Part shown: piece by piece, positions 22,346 to 32,568 of the stretch | Numbering within the stretch: the stretch's first letter is position 1 | Layout of the letters: each line of letters begins with the position of its first letter | Assembly (NCBI GenBank): GCA_049724395.1 | Contig: JAUGWO010000017.1 | Span: forward strand, 27,851-91,850 | Direction of reading: 5' to 3' | DNA: 64,000 bases | From: Spongospora subterranea f. sp. subterranea | Lineage: Eukaryota > Endomyxa: Phytomyxea > Phytomyxea > Plasmodiophorida | Program-made: the position numbers and the translations under genes | Notes under the pieces: model-generated | Databases searched by the model: none | The model's input: only the letters and a program-made list of their open reading frames with translations | What the model was told of the DNA's origin: nothing

Positions 22346-23014
22346 CCTCAACTACCTGTAGGGGTGGCAACGGGTTGATCACAACCGGGTGCAAACCGAT
22401 CCAAACCGGTTCGATCAGTTTGCGTTTTTGCCAAAACCAAATCAAACCGGTTTCAACGAGGTTTGACCAAAAGACGCAGAATTGTTTCCTAAAAAGATTG
22501 AATAAACTTCGAGAGGAACCTCTCAGAGTCTCTCGGGCTCTCCCCGCCTCTGCCTGAGTGCCTATCTCCGCCCTCCCCATGGCCTCGGTAGCGATGGAAC
22601 ACTTAGATCCCGACGTCCACAGTGACCATGATAGGGAACGGATGGCCTCGACGTTGAAGGGAAGGGCAGGTCTCCGTGTCGGCCCAAGCTAGCAACGCTG
22701 ACAGTACTGTATGTCGGAGTACGTCCTCAAGACGTTTATGCATTTGTCGAGCAGCATTCTGAAAACATGCATAGACGTCTGAGGACTTACTCCGACAATC
22801 GACATGTACCCACCAGTGGGGAAAGTCATCTGTACAACCTATATGAGGAACGACACTAACGGTGTTTCCATTATGCCGTGACTGACTACGGACAACGGTA
22901 CAGTACGGTAGGTCTTGGGTCTAGACGACTGCACTGTTGGACAATCAAACACCGCATACATTGGTTGACCAGGTCGCAGTCCGAACTTTTCATCATTATT
23001 GTATTAGGTTAAAA
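22346..23014. other. Intergenic with AACCGG-rich patch and a long hairpin
   Basis: About 22370-22460 is dense in AACCGG/CCGGTT words (AAACCGGTTCGATCAG and others). The remainder holds the inverted repeat listed separately. No gene is supported; the end of the region should hold the promoter of the secreted repeat protein. Confidence 0.5.
22713..22796. repeat. Imperfect hairpin, stem about 30 bp
   Basis: GTCGGAGTACGTCCTCAAGA and the bases after it pair with the segment 22767-22796 that ends ACTTACTCCGAC. There are a few mismatches or bulges, and a 23-nt loop spans 22744-22766. No second copy was seen in the window. Confidence 0.75.
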
Positions 23015-23731
23015 ATGAAGGTTTCAATTTTTGTCGTCATTGGAATTGCTCTAGCGGTCGGTGTTGCACAGGTGACAGGTCACGATGTTGCAGAGGTGAC
23101 AGGTCTCGAGGGCGATAAGACCCAAGCAGAAGTCGGTGTTGCAGAGGTGACAGGTCTCGAGGGCGATAAGACCCAAGCAGAAGTCGGTGTTGCAGAGGTG
23201 ACAGGTCTCGAGGGCGATAAGACCCAAGCAGAAGTCGGTGTTGCAGAGGTGACAGGTCGCGAGGACGATGAGACACAACTACCTCAGGAACTGACACCTA
23301 CTAGTTACGACGGGACGGTCCAGACCGATGACAACCAAACAACAATTAACGATGAGAACGAAAAGGATCTCTCGTCAGCTGAACTGGACCACGACTCTAC
23401 TTGCGTGTGCTTGCCTTGCATCATGAAGGCGATTGATCTACTTTACACTAACGACGATTTTGAAAATGCATATGAATTAACGGCAAAGGATATTGACTCA
23501 TTTGAAGAGGAAAGGCCTTCATTGCAGCTTCAAGAAGGTGATTATTTCTCGGAACTGTCAGAAGGTGATTGTTCCTCGGAACTGTCAGAAGGTGATTGTT
23601 CCTCGGAACTGTCAGAAGGTGATTGTTCCTCGGAACTGTCAGAAGGTGATTATCCCTTGGAACTGTCAGAAGGTGATTATCCCTTGGAACTGTTGGCAGT
23701 GTCATTGCTAGCCCAACTCATCACAGAATAA
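23015..23731 (+). CDS. Secreted acidic repeat protein
   Basis: A 238-residue ORF starts at ATG 23015; the upstream in-frame extension has no ATG. Residues 1-20 are a signal peptide (MKVSIFVVIGIALAVGVAQV). Residues about 24-85 hold three and a half copies of a 17-residue repeat, VAEVTGLEGDKTQAEVG (51 bp, nearly identical DNA). A central non-repeat part contains CVCLPCIMKAIDLLYTNDD. Residues about 175-230 hold six copies of a 9-residue repeat of the SEGDCSSEL type. The protein is strongly acidic. Secretion, tandem repeats and no known domain are typical of surface or host-interaction proteins. The open frames on the opposite strand are by-products of the repeats. Confidence 0.75.
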   Translation: MKVSIFVVIGIALAVGVAQVTGHDVAEVTGLEGDKTQAEVGVAEVTGLEGDKTQAEVGVAEVTGLEGDKTQAEVGVAEVTGREDDETQLPQELTPTSYDGTVQTDDNQTTINDENEKDLSSAELDHDSTCVCLPCIMKAIDLLYTNDDFENAYELTAKDIDSFEEERPSLQLQEGDYFSELSEGDCSSELSEGDCSSELSEGDCSSELSEGDYPLELSEGDYPLELLAVSLLAQLITE

Positions 23732-24197
23732 AGCATCACTTGGGGAAGAATCAAAAACAGTTGCCTGCAATTTCAGATATACACAGCAAAACTGCCATTT
23801 AAATGGTCTTTCAAAATGCCAAAACGAGTAGTATCCAGTACACAGTTGTAGTTGGCGATACGCATTAATGACTCCTTCATCTCTTGCACAATTGCCACGC
23901 GATTTCCCCACCAAAAATATTACATCATGACACTCGCCAGTGCTGATCGACCACTTTTCTGATCAATATTCGTTCATCGAGGAAAGTCAAACGACACAGC
24001 ATCGATTAACCAAACGCATCTCTAACTTGGATCACCACCTTGGATGACAGGAAAATACCAACTATTGTTAACAATTGGCGATCTATGTTTGTTTATTGAT
24101 ATCGATATCCTGAACATCTCATTACTATCACTATGGAATCAACTCGATGTATTATTAGAGTGAATTGATACTAGAGGGTCATCAATCGGGTCGATGA
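23732..24197. other. Intergenic between convergent genes
   Basis: A 68-codon minus-strand frame at its left has no support. Otherwise AT-rich sequence without visible features. Confidence 0.4.
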
Positions 24198-25194
24198 TTA
24201 AGGTAAAGCGATTGAACGAACTTGATAGATTTGATTGTCGGCGATGTGCACAGGTCCATAGGCGATACACATTGTGAAATCCTGATTCTCAGCAGGGCAA
24301 ATCATGAGGACGTATTCACCAATATTGGCAAATGAAAAGTTGGGATCAACATGGCATCGACTGGCGAGGGTGTCCAACGTAACAAACACATCGGTTGGAA
24401 TTGTCCAGGTCCATCCGCTGAACGACAACGTGTCGGATGGGGTAATTGTGATCATCTTCTCGTAGTTGACGAGGGAATGATCTGGATATATTGGGATGAT
24501 ATGTGTTCGATCACTGGTTAGATCAGTGATCGCTCGTGCTGTTCTCCATAACCCCATTTCCTGGTCCTGAACAGGATCAACTACTGTAAATGGTGTCGAC
24601 CACTGACGACAATCGTCCTCACCTCATATTGCACCAACAGAGACGAGGAATTATGACCAGATTTTTGTGAAAACCGAACCTCGTTTACAACAATTGCCTC
24701 ATTCACCACCACCTCTATCCATCGTCGGCTAAGTCGGTCATTCCTTCCGCCCCAGAAGAGATCTGCCCCTGGACGCATAGCATTCGACACCTCATACCCC
24801 TATTACGACAATCAACCGGATCAGGTTGAACGAAGGACGAGGGCCAAATCACGGCGATCACAATACCTCATATCCACCGAATTCTTGATCCGACGCCGAT
24901 CTGTCAGAATGTGATAATGAATAACGGGGGGAAGGATCGGGATTAGGTTCGACACAATGGGCCATACCCTGAACATTTCACCGATATCAATTTCCCTTGC
25001 GATGTGATATCGTCACCGGAGTCGTCGATGAACTGAACGTACTCGACATCCCAGGCGAACTGGGTGGCGTTGGCCAACGATAGAACACGCCACCGATGGC
25101 TGGCGATGCGACCCTGATCGTCGGGTATCGCCGCCCTGATGGGAACAGCGACACAGGTCAACGTGAAGATGACGATGATGACGGTTGCGATCAT
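24198..25194 (-). CDS. Membrane or secreted protein with discoidin (F5/8 C)-like domain
   Basis: The start is chosen at ATG 25194, giving a hydrophobic N-terminal segment (MIATVIIVIFTLTCVAVPIR). Then HRWRVLSLANATQFAWDVEY...FIDDSGDDIT resembles the opening strand of F5/8-C carbohydrate-binding domains. After an intron, AMRPGADLFWGGRNDRLSRR, then WIEVVVN and VRFSQKSGHNSSSLLVQYEV, match the middle of that fold. The last exon starts near 24600 (VVDPVQDQEMGLWRTARAIT) and encodes a beta-rich C-terminal part with several Cys. The intron at about 24801-24975 is longer than usual and may hide an exon. The phase of the intron near 24600-24640 was not resolved, so the model is approximate. Likely extracellular. 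A remnant paralogue lies at 19.6 kb. Confidence 0.55.
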
Positions 25195-25577
25195 TGTCAG
25201 TATGGCGAACTGTATTGAGTATGAGATTGGGGTTTCGATCAATTTCCCATTCCGTCAAATTCTGAGGCGATGACTCACTCTCGTCCGCCCAATCACTAAT
25301 CGTCAAAAAATGTTTACTCCAAAAATCACCTCCTGAGAAAACTTCTCCGTCCTTGGGCGAATTATCTCCTCACCGGGCCAATTCCAGTCCGAACTGCACT
25401 GTTTTTTGTAAATTGGTGTCGGGGCGGATAATGAGTTAGCCCCGTTACAGTCGACACACGGAGTCCGAAAGACCTTCGACGACTCCGATCTGTGTTGTGT
25501 TGTTGGCCCGACTCCGATCTGTATTCGGTGTGTCGTCCGTTTATTATTGATCTAGCGGCTGGATCTAGTTCATCGTC
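25195..25577. other. Divergent promoter region
   Basis: It separates the discoidin-like gene (minus) and PheRS beta (plus). Two imperfect copies of CCGACTCCGATCTGTGTTG/CCCGACTCCGATCTGTATT lie at about 25480-25520. No gene is supported. Confidence 0.4.
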
Positions 25578-28297
25578 ATGCCCATCGTCAGCGTCGGACG
25601 CAATCAGCTCTTCCATGAGCTGGGCCGCTCGTTCAGTGAGTGAATCTGGTCCTGGGAATCGTTGGATTGTTCGCTAATTCAGCGATCAGCTCAGGAAGAG
25701 TTCGAGGATCTGTGCTTCAATTTTGGTATTGAGCTGGACGATGTGGTTAGTATATCGTTGGAAGATGTTATGTGTTGGTTGTCATTTCTGTAATTCGACA
25801 GACGTCCGAAGCCGAGATCGCCGAGAAGATGAAGGGGGCAACTGCTGCCCAAGGTCTATCAACAGAGATTATCTATAAGATTGATATTCCCGCTAATCGC
25901 TATGATTTACTGTGTATTGAGGGGCTTTCTCGTGCGCTCAAGGTCTCTTTTTCAAACTTTATCTATATCCCGTCTGTTTTCTGATTGCTTGTTGTCCCAG
26001 GTCTTCCTCTGTAGCGATGCTCCTCCATCCTATTCGGTCACCAATTCTCCATCTGTATCGATCTCTGTCTCGACGGCCACGAAGTCGGTTCGTCCATTTC
26101 TGGTCGCTGCTGTTTTGAGGGGAATTCAGTTCACTCCCCAATCCTATCAGTCGTTCATCGACCTCCAGGTCTGTGGACAGCAAACACCATTTTGCGCTCA
26201 ACATTCTGACTCGGTTGACACCTTACGATCAGGATAAACTCCACCAGAACATCTGCAGAGAGCGTAGTCTGGTGGCGATCGGAACCCATGATTTGGACAC
26301 GATCAAGGCGCCATTTCGATATGATGCTCTCCCCGGAGATCAGATCAAATTTCAAGCGCTGAAAGAGGACCAGGTCATGACCTGTCATCAACTCTTTCAA
26401 CATTATAAGGAGAAACCTCAATGTGAAGTTCGTAAATACCTTCCGTTAATCGAAAAATCTCCCGTCTATCCGGTAAATATCGTTCGAGTGTATATCATCG
26501 GATCTGATTGTGTCTGATTACCAGGTCATTTACGACGCGAATAACAATGTCCTTTCGGTTCCGCCGATCATCAACTCGCACTTGTCGCGAATTACCCTCA
26601 ATACGACTAATGTGTTCATTGAGTGCACCGCCACCGATCTCACCAAAGCTCATATTGTCTTGAACACGATGGTGATCATGATTTTCTTCCGATGGCGTCA
26701 TATCTCTGTTGCTCATAATTCCCAATCAGGTCTGTATGTTTTCCGAATATACATCGCCGACCCAATACCAGTGCGAGCCGGTCGATATTCGATATGACGG
26801 GGATAAAGACTCCAACTGCATTACTCCGGATCTATCAACGGTGCTGTCCCGGTTTCCTCGTTATCATTGTCGTCGCCCTGACGTTGTCCCCGATCAGGTT
26901 CACATGAAGACCACAGCTTCATACATCAATAAGGGGATCGGTATCGATATTCCCGCTAGCGCTATGGTTTCCCTCCTCCAGCGTATGCAAATTAAGGTCG
27001 GTTCTCAGCCCAAATGTCCTCATAGATAGGGTAATTCACGTCTACGCTCAGGCCGAATTGACTGGTTCAGACGAAATATCTGTTTCAATCCCCCCAACCC
27101 GTTCCGATATTCTCCATCCATGTGATATTCTTGGTGAAACACTTGACCTAATCCCGATTGGGTCGTCCATTCTGATATTGGTTTTCGTGAACATAGAGGA
27201 CGTCGCCATCGCTTATGGGTTCAACAACATCGCTCGGACAATCCCGAAATGCTACACCATGGCCAAACAGCAACCCATCGGCTCGTTATCCGATCATATT
27301 CGTGAAGGAGTCGCTCAAGCTGGATTCACCGAAGTATTTTGAGATTGTCGCCGTTGCTCGTCTGTTTTGCTTAGGGCATCGACAGGTTCTGACATGGGCC
27401 CTTATTTCCCGGGCAGAGACTTATGATTTCATGCTCCAACCCGACCAGAATCAAGCCGTTATTATCGGAAATCCCAAAACTGCCGAGTTTCAGATGGTTC
27501 GTCTTTCGTTGATTCCTGGTACGTCCTTCACATGTATATAATTTACCTCGATTCTCATTGTATTCGCTCAAGGTATCTTGAAGACGTTATCCTACAATCG
27601 GGCGTCAGTCCAGCTTCCGGTAAAGCTGTTCGAGCTGTCCGATGTCGCCATGTGCGATGACAGCAATCCCGTTGGCGCTCGCAACGATCGCCGATTAAGT
27701 CGGGCCAACCGCCTGCAGTGGAATTCGTTCTCGCTCGATAATAATATCGATTTAGGTGCTGTCTATTGTGCCCGATCGGCCGGGTTTGACGTTATTCATG
27801 GATTGCTTGATCGAATCATGACGTTGAACAGGGTTCGGCACAGCGACAGGTAAATATTGTCCGATATTCACACGAAATTCGTCGGATCATATGGTGTTTT
27901 TCGCAGCAAATGTGAGTCGTCGTCTGGAAAGGGCCCAATCGGTCATTATTGTATTCGTCGATCAAATAATCCATCCTTTCTACCCCATCTACGAGCCGAT
28001 ATAATGTTTCAAAGGAGTGACGCCAATAAGTATGTCGGATGCGTTTGTTTTTTCCTATTTCGTCGTGCAGTCTTCCTCGCTCGTGTTGGCTCATTCATTC
28101 ATGTCGTTGTTTGTGGTTGTTCTGACGAAGTGATTGTGTGTTGTAGTGCGATCTGTCTGGGATCAATGGGAGTTCTTCACCCACAGGTTCTTCATCACTT
28201 CTCATTGGATTCCCCCTGTTCCGCGTTAGAGATATCGATCGAGCCATTGCTGGAAGCTGGTCGCTTGTCACCCGTCCCTGTCGACTCTCGATCATAA
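25578..28297 (+). CDS. FARSB: Phenylalanine--tRNA ligase beta subunit (cytosolic)
   Basis: About fourteen exons separated by mostly 45-70 bp introns (the last about 110 bp) encode roughly 600 residues. With the alpha subunit it forms the alpha2-beta2 enzyme that charges tRNA-Phe. Conserved segments follow in order: [104 protein letters not shown] (B5 region), [47 protein letters not shown] and, last, [20 protein letters not shown]. The first exon was set by the MPIVSV start and the join to [10 protein letters not shown] across a GT-AG intron. All sections match the eukaryotic/archaeal type. No defect seen. Confidence 0.9.
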
Positions 28298-28575
28298 AAT
28301 TGCCGATATATTTCCTTAAATCTCACTCCCACTCATTATCGCCTACCAATCTTTCACATTTCTTTCATGATTTCATTCTCATGAACCTTTCGCCTTCGGA
28401 TTCTACATGAGTTTGAAGCTGTTTCTTTTATCTTGCGTTTATTTCCCGCCCTTGTTATTATTGTCCCGCCGGCCTCTCTTTGACTGGGTATCGTGCTGGG
28501 TGTTGTCGCCATCTGGCACTGGCCCCCTGATTGTGACTTGACCAGGACGCGGTGCCAAACAGGGGATCACAGATC

Positions 28576-29909
28576 ATGGTCTCATTGCTATTGCTGGTGT
28601 TGCTGTTGGCGATAGCGGTGGACGGTGCCGTCCCCGTATGTCGCCATGTCACCACGATGGTCGCCACATCCGACGATATCGTCATCACCCTATTGCCTTA
28701 CGACACTCAAGGTCTCACCATCCTCAAGACCACGATCGAGACCCTTCCTGGTTCGGGCTCTCTATATCAACTTAGCCAGGTAAATTCCTGGTCGTTATCA
28801 TCGACGTCCTTCTCGATTAAAATCCCCAGGTCTATGCCGATTTCGGCTATGAACCGAAAGCAGATACGCTCATCGCAACGCCAATCACCGACGTCTATTC
28901 CTTAGCTGTGAACCGCATCCTTTTCCGCCCTCCTCTCGGGTTCACCAGGACACGATTCACATATTCGGCCACGAACATCAATGGCAAATCCACAATATTC
29001 GGCAACGTCGACATCACGATTGACGGTGTCGCCGTATCTAGCGATTTTATTCTTAACGATGAAGGATGGATCGTCTCATATGATTCCACATCATCCCCAA
29101 TTTGGTCTTCCACTAGTATCGGTACCGAAACCCGCGATCCTGATTTTCCGTATTCGTGGTCGCTTAATTCAGATCTGTGTCTTTGTTTTGGGCAAATCCC
29201 CAATGTACAGGATCGCTCAATCGATATATCGCAGTGTCGTCAATCCCCTTTGTGGTTAATTCGGCGAATAAGGCCAGATGGTCTTTCCTAGCTCCGGCGA
29301 AATTCCTGTAGGCGCGTCCTTGCCCGTTGTGGCGAAAATCTAAAGAAATTGGTTGTTTGCGCTCTCAGGGGAAATTTTGCTCGAATTTATAATGGGTTCC
29401 TGGAGTTTGATCTGACCAGTTTCGCTGGCGATTTCACCTCCAATGTCGTTCCGAATCCGAAGACGTTCGTGGAGATCAGCTGTTCGACATGCGGCGGTGG
29501 AAGTGGGATCACATTAGCGCAAAGGAATATCACATATCTAGGCGATACACGACATTTCAAGTTCACATTGAACGAACTGCCGATCAACGAATGGAAAAAG
29601 GATCCCCAGAACATGTTCCAAACGGTGAGCACTGTAATCGGATTGGGTTCGGGAATTGTGTTTCATTAAACTCGTTTACCTGTTCAGCAGTGGACGTCGC
29701 CGACCTACACCGAATTCTTCCAGGTTCTGTCGGCGATATCCAAGATCGCCATCTATCCCGATATCACGACCGGACAGGAATCGGTCGGGGTCGATAATAT
29801 CCGATTGGTCTATGGATCCCGTAAGGCGTTGCACCTTTTGTTAGTGGAATTCCCCCGATCTGATTCTCGTCCGATTGTAGCCGACGTCAATATTCTCGCT
29901 TACCCTTAA
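28576..29909 (+). CDS. Secreted protein with cadherin-like and laminin-IV-like domains
   Basis: Start at ATG 28576 with a signal peptide (MVSLLLLVLLLAIAVDGAVP). Exons are joined by short introns, for example the one ending in TCCCCAG near 28831. The first domain reads DDIVITLLPYDTQGLTILKT...LPGSGSLYQL...NRILFRPPLGFTRTRFTYSATN, the pattern of bacterial-type cadherin-like tandem domains. The second part has FILNDEGWIVSYDS and, further on, FLVGASLP-like and ISKIAIYPDITTGQESVGVD, the pattern of laminin IV (laminin B) domains, which end in an Asn-Ile/Val-x-Leu strand. The final exon gives DVNILAYP and a TAA at 29907, followed by AATAAA. Probably a cell-surface or wall protein. Middle splice sites around 29290-29370 are approximate. 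Confidence 0.6.
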
Positions 29910-30047
29910 TTGTTTTCAATAAACCCGATATTTTTATGGATTTGTGGCGATTATCCGTCGTCAATGCAGATTCTCCGAAATCCGTTGAATAACCGCCGAT
30001 TCAGACCCGGTTCTGTCTGGACCGGCTAAACCACCCGCGCTGTCGCC

Positions 30048-31350
30048 ATGATCGCCAACTGGGCCCGAACCCTTCGCGACTACCTACTGAAAGGCGACGA
30101 CCTGATCCTGGATCGCCCAGGTGACCGGTCGGAATACGCCATCATATCTGGCTCTCGATGGTCATTAACTCTGAACGAGGCGCGTTCCTGGTAATCGATT
30201 AGGATTTATTCCGTTTTCCTGGCTCTGATTGCGTGTTTTATTTTGGGAAAACAGCGTTCGATCAATGATTTGGATGACGTATCGATCAGGGTTTCCACCA
30301 ATCTCGTCATTCCATAGCGATAGCGGTTGGGGATGTATGATTAGAACAGGGCAGATGATGATGGCCAATACGATCAGGCGGATAGATCCCATGGTCAGGT
30401 TGGTGTCGTCCGTTCTGTGCTCTCCCCAGCCTCAATTAACCCGCGATCGCCTGACCCCGTTCGATATCCAGTGATCGATCGGTGATTGATTTGTTCCTGG
30501 ACAGCCCGTCGCGTCCATTGTCGATCCACAATCTGGTTGGCGCTAGCGACAGAGGTGGTCAGGCGGATGGGCATTGGTACGCCCCGATTGAGATCTGTCG
30601 TATGATCGAGACCTGTATCAATAACACCAGCGCCATCTCGATCACCTCTTTGCTCTGCGATCAGGGTCAGTAAATATCGCCGACCCCCAGAACCCGTCCG
30701 AAATTCCAACCCCATTTCTGATCAGGTGTTTTCTACGACGAGATCGTGTCCCATTGCACAGAGAAACCCGACTCGTGGGATCCCTGTCTGATTCTAATCC
30801 CTGTTCGCCTTGGACTCGATCAAATCAATCTCATATATTCCTCGTCGATCCTGGAGGCGTTATCTATACCTGAATCGGCTGGAATCATTGTAAGCGGGTT
30901 TCTGTATCAGGGTTGAAATCCCGTTTTGTGAACCACAGCCCGTTGCTGTTTTTGCTCAGGGCGGCAGACCTCGTTCGTCATTGTTCATAGTCGGCTGTTT
31001 TCGTCGGAAACTGATCTATCTGGATCCCCATTATGTTCAGGAATCAGTTCATGATAAACCGCTTTCTGATCATGTCATTAGGTCTTTCATAGTCGATTTC
31101 ATCTCATATCTAAACGATTCCTTAGGTGACGACCTATCATTGCGATCAGTTCCGATCGATATTCCCATCGGAATTGGACCCGTGTTTGGCGTTTGGATTC
31201 TATATCAGCAATCGGGCGTCGTTGGATGATTTCTGGAGCAAGGCGTTGGCGATATCTCATCCTATGTGGGATATGCAAATCGCCAGACCCAATTACACCT
31301 CGATCGATCAACGATCGATGCAGATCGAGGACGATTTCATTTTAATATAA
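30048..31350 (+). CDS. ATG4: Cysteine protease ATG4
   Basis: Six exons and five short introns give about 330 residues. ATG4 trims the ATG8 C terminus and removes lipid from ATG8-PE in autophagy. The catalytic Cys is in [14 protein letters not shown]; the catalytic Asp and His are in [10 protein letters not shown]. Other family segments are [39 protein letters not shown], the [12 protein letters not shown] block, TYHCDQF and [11 protein letters not shown]. The C terminus is EDDFILI. Acidic residues followed by F-x-x-I form a candidate ATG8-interacting (LIR) motif, as known at the C terminus of ATG4 proteins. Start chosen at ATG 30048, with exon 1 ([18 protein letters not shown]) joining by phase to [12 protein letters not shown]. 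The gene is complete. Confidence 0.88.
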
Positions 31351-31371
31351 AGATGTTTATGAGGATGGAAA

Positions 31372-31636
31372 TCAACAGGGTGAGGCGACGTTGGGAAAAC
31401 AACAACAACATGCGGTTAAGGCGGCACAGCAGGTTAGACGAGATGCACAACAGCAGATTAGGTAAAGGGATAGGGCAATGGCGACCGCAATGATGATGAC
31501 GGCTGTGAGGGAGAGGGAGGTCCCTAGAACACCCGGCGAGGTCGAGGAGGATTCGGTGGAGGGGGGACTGAGGGAAGGCGGTGGAGATGCAGAGGATCAG
31601 GGTGAGCAGAGCGGGGGACGATATGTCGATAGCCAT
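31372..31636 (-). CDS. Small membrane protein with Cys-rich tail
   Basis: Exon 1 (31636-31620, MAIDI plus two bases) and exon 2 (31567-31372) flank a 52-bp GT-AG intron and give 70 residues. After a Ser/Thr/Pro-rich N terminus there is one membrane helix, SLTAVIIIAVAIALSLYLI, then a tail with nine Cys in about 25 residues (CCCASRLTC, ACCCCFP). The arrangement suits a single-pass protein whose Cys cluster is palmitoylated or binds metal. Without splicing, the ATG frame would be hydrophobic but different. No family recognised. The stop lies about 20 bp from the ATG4 stop, tail to tail. The model rests on composition and splice phase only. Confidence 0.45.
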
Positions 31637-32568
31637 GAATATAGAGACGAGAAGGGGGGATTGATAAAGTGAGTCAATATAGTGTGAATATTGGTGGGGA
31701 GGTGACGAGGACCACTGACACAATTAGATATCGATAGGAGGAAGGGATGAGAGAACGGGGATCCTCACACTAATTATAGAGGAACAGTCAACAGAATATC
31801 TCCAATGCCGACAATTGTAGGACCTAGTTATTGTTGACTTTACGAAATCGTGCAGGACGGAAAGGACGCTAAAACAAACAATAAACATCGGAGTTCCCTC
31901 ACGATATCTGAATGTTGAATGGTCGCTACGTCTGTCTCTCATTGCTAATACCATCAATCTGCACAGTTCAATCATAAATTTCAATCTCCTTCCGCGTCTT
32001 ACAACATTATTTACCTTCATGTTGCGAGTCATCAACTGACTCTAGCCGCACGCGGCAAGTTACCCTCTATCGACGCGACCTGACAGTTTTATCCATTTCA
32101 GAACACACTAAACGGTGGCGATTATTGAATATATCGATAGCCATATTCACCATATTGAACTGCAGTCTCCCCCAAAAACTCTCGTTTACAATTCGTGATT
32201 GGCCACCTCGCCTTTTCAGTTTGAGACTCAATTAACGTGTCAGTAAACCACATTCCTCATTCCAGCGCTCGAACTATCTCGAAGTTGATATCGCTGATGT
32301 TGATTATTATGATATTTTTTTGATAAATAATGGGAACAGTGATGCTGTCCAATCACGGTCAGTGAGCGGAATTATGATGATATCGCAATAATATCATGAA
32401 ATTCATCGAATTATGAATTAGATCGGTATCCAAACGAGCCCAAAATGACAGACAAGACCAAATGGGACACCACTCGATTAAATACCGTAATAAACAACAT
32501 GAACACGATCATGTTTTGAACACTATCGTTTACGAGTATTAAACACGATTGTGATTCACTTTACTATA
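31637..32568. other. Intergenic
   Basis: A minus-strand ATG at 32032 opens a frame with MTRNMK followed by a GTAAAT donor and then VVRRGRRLKFMIELCR if read through. No exon chain with a known domain could be built. From 32100 to 32568 AT-rich sequence without visible features precedes the glycerate kinase start. Confidence 0.35.

Noticed and set aside
22370-22460. tRNA-like GGTTCGATC words as a tRNA gene
   Set aside because: No cloverleaf could be formed; the words belong to an AACCGG-rich patch and recur elsewhere without context.
23037-23297. Repeat protein on the opposite strand of the secreted gene
   Set aside because: Open only because the repeat unit length is a multiple of three; no signal peptide or start context.
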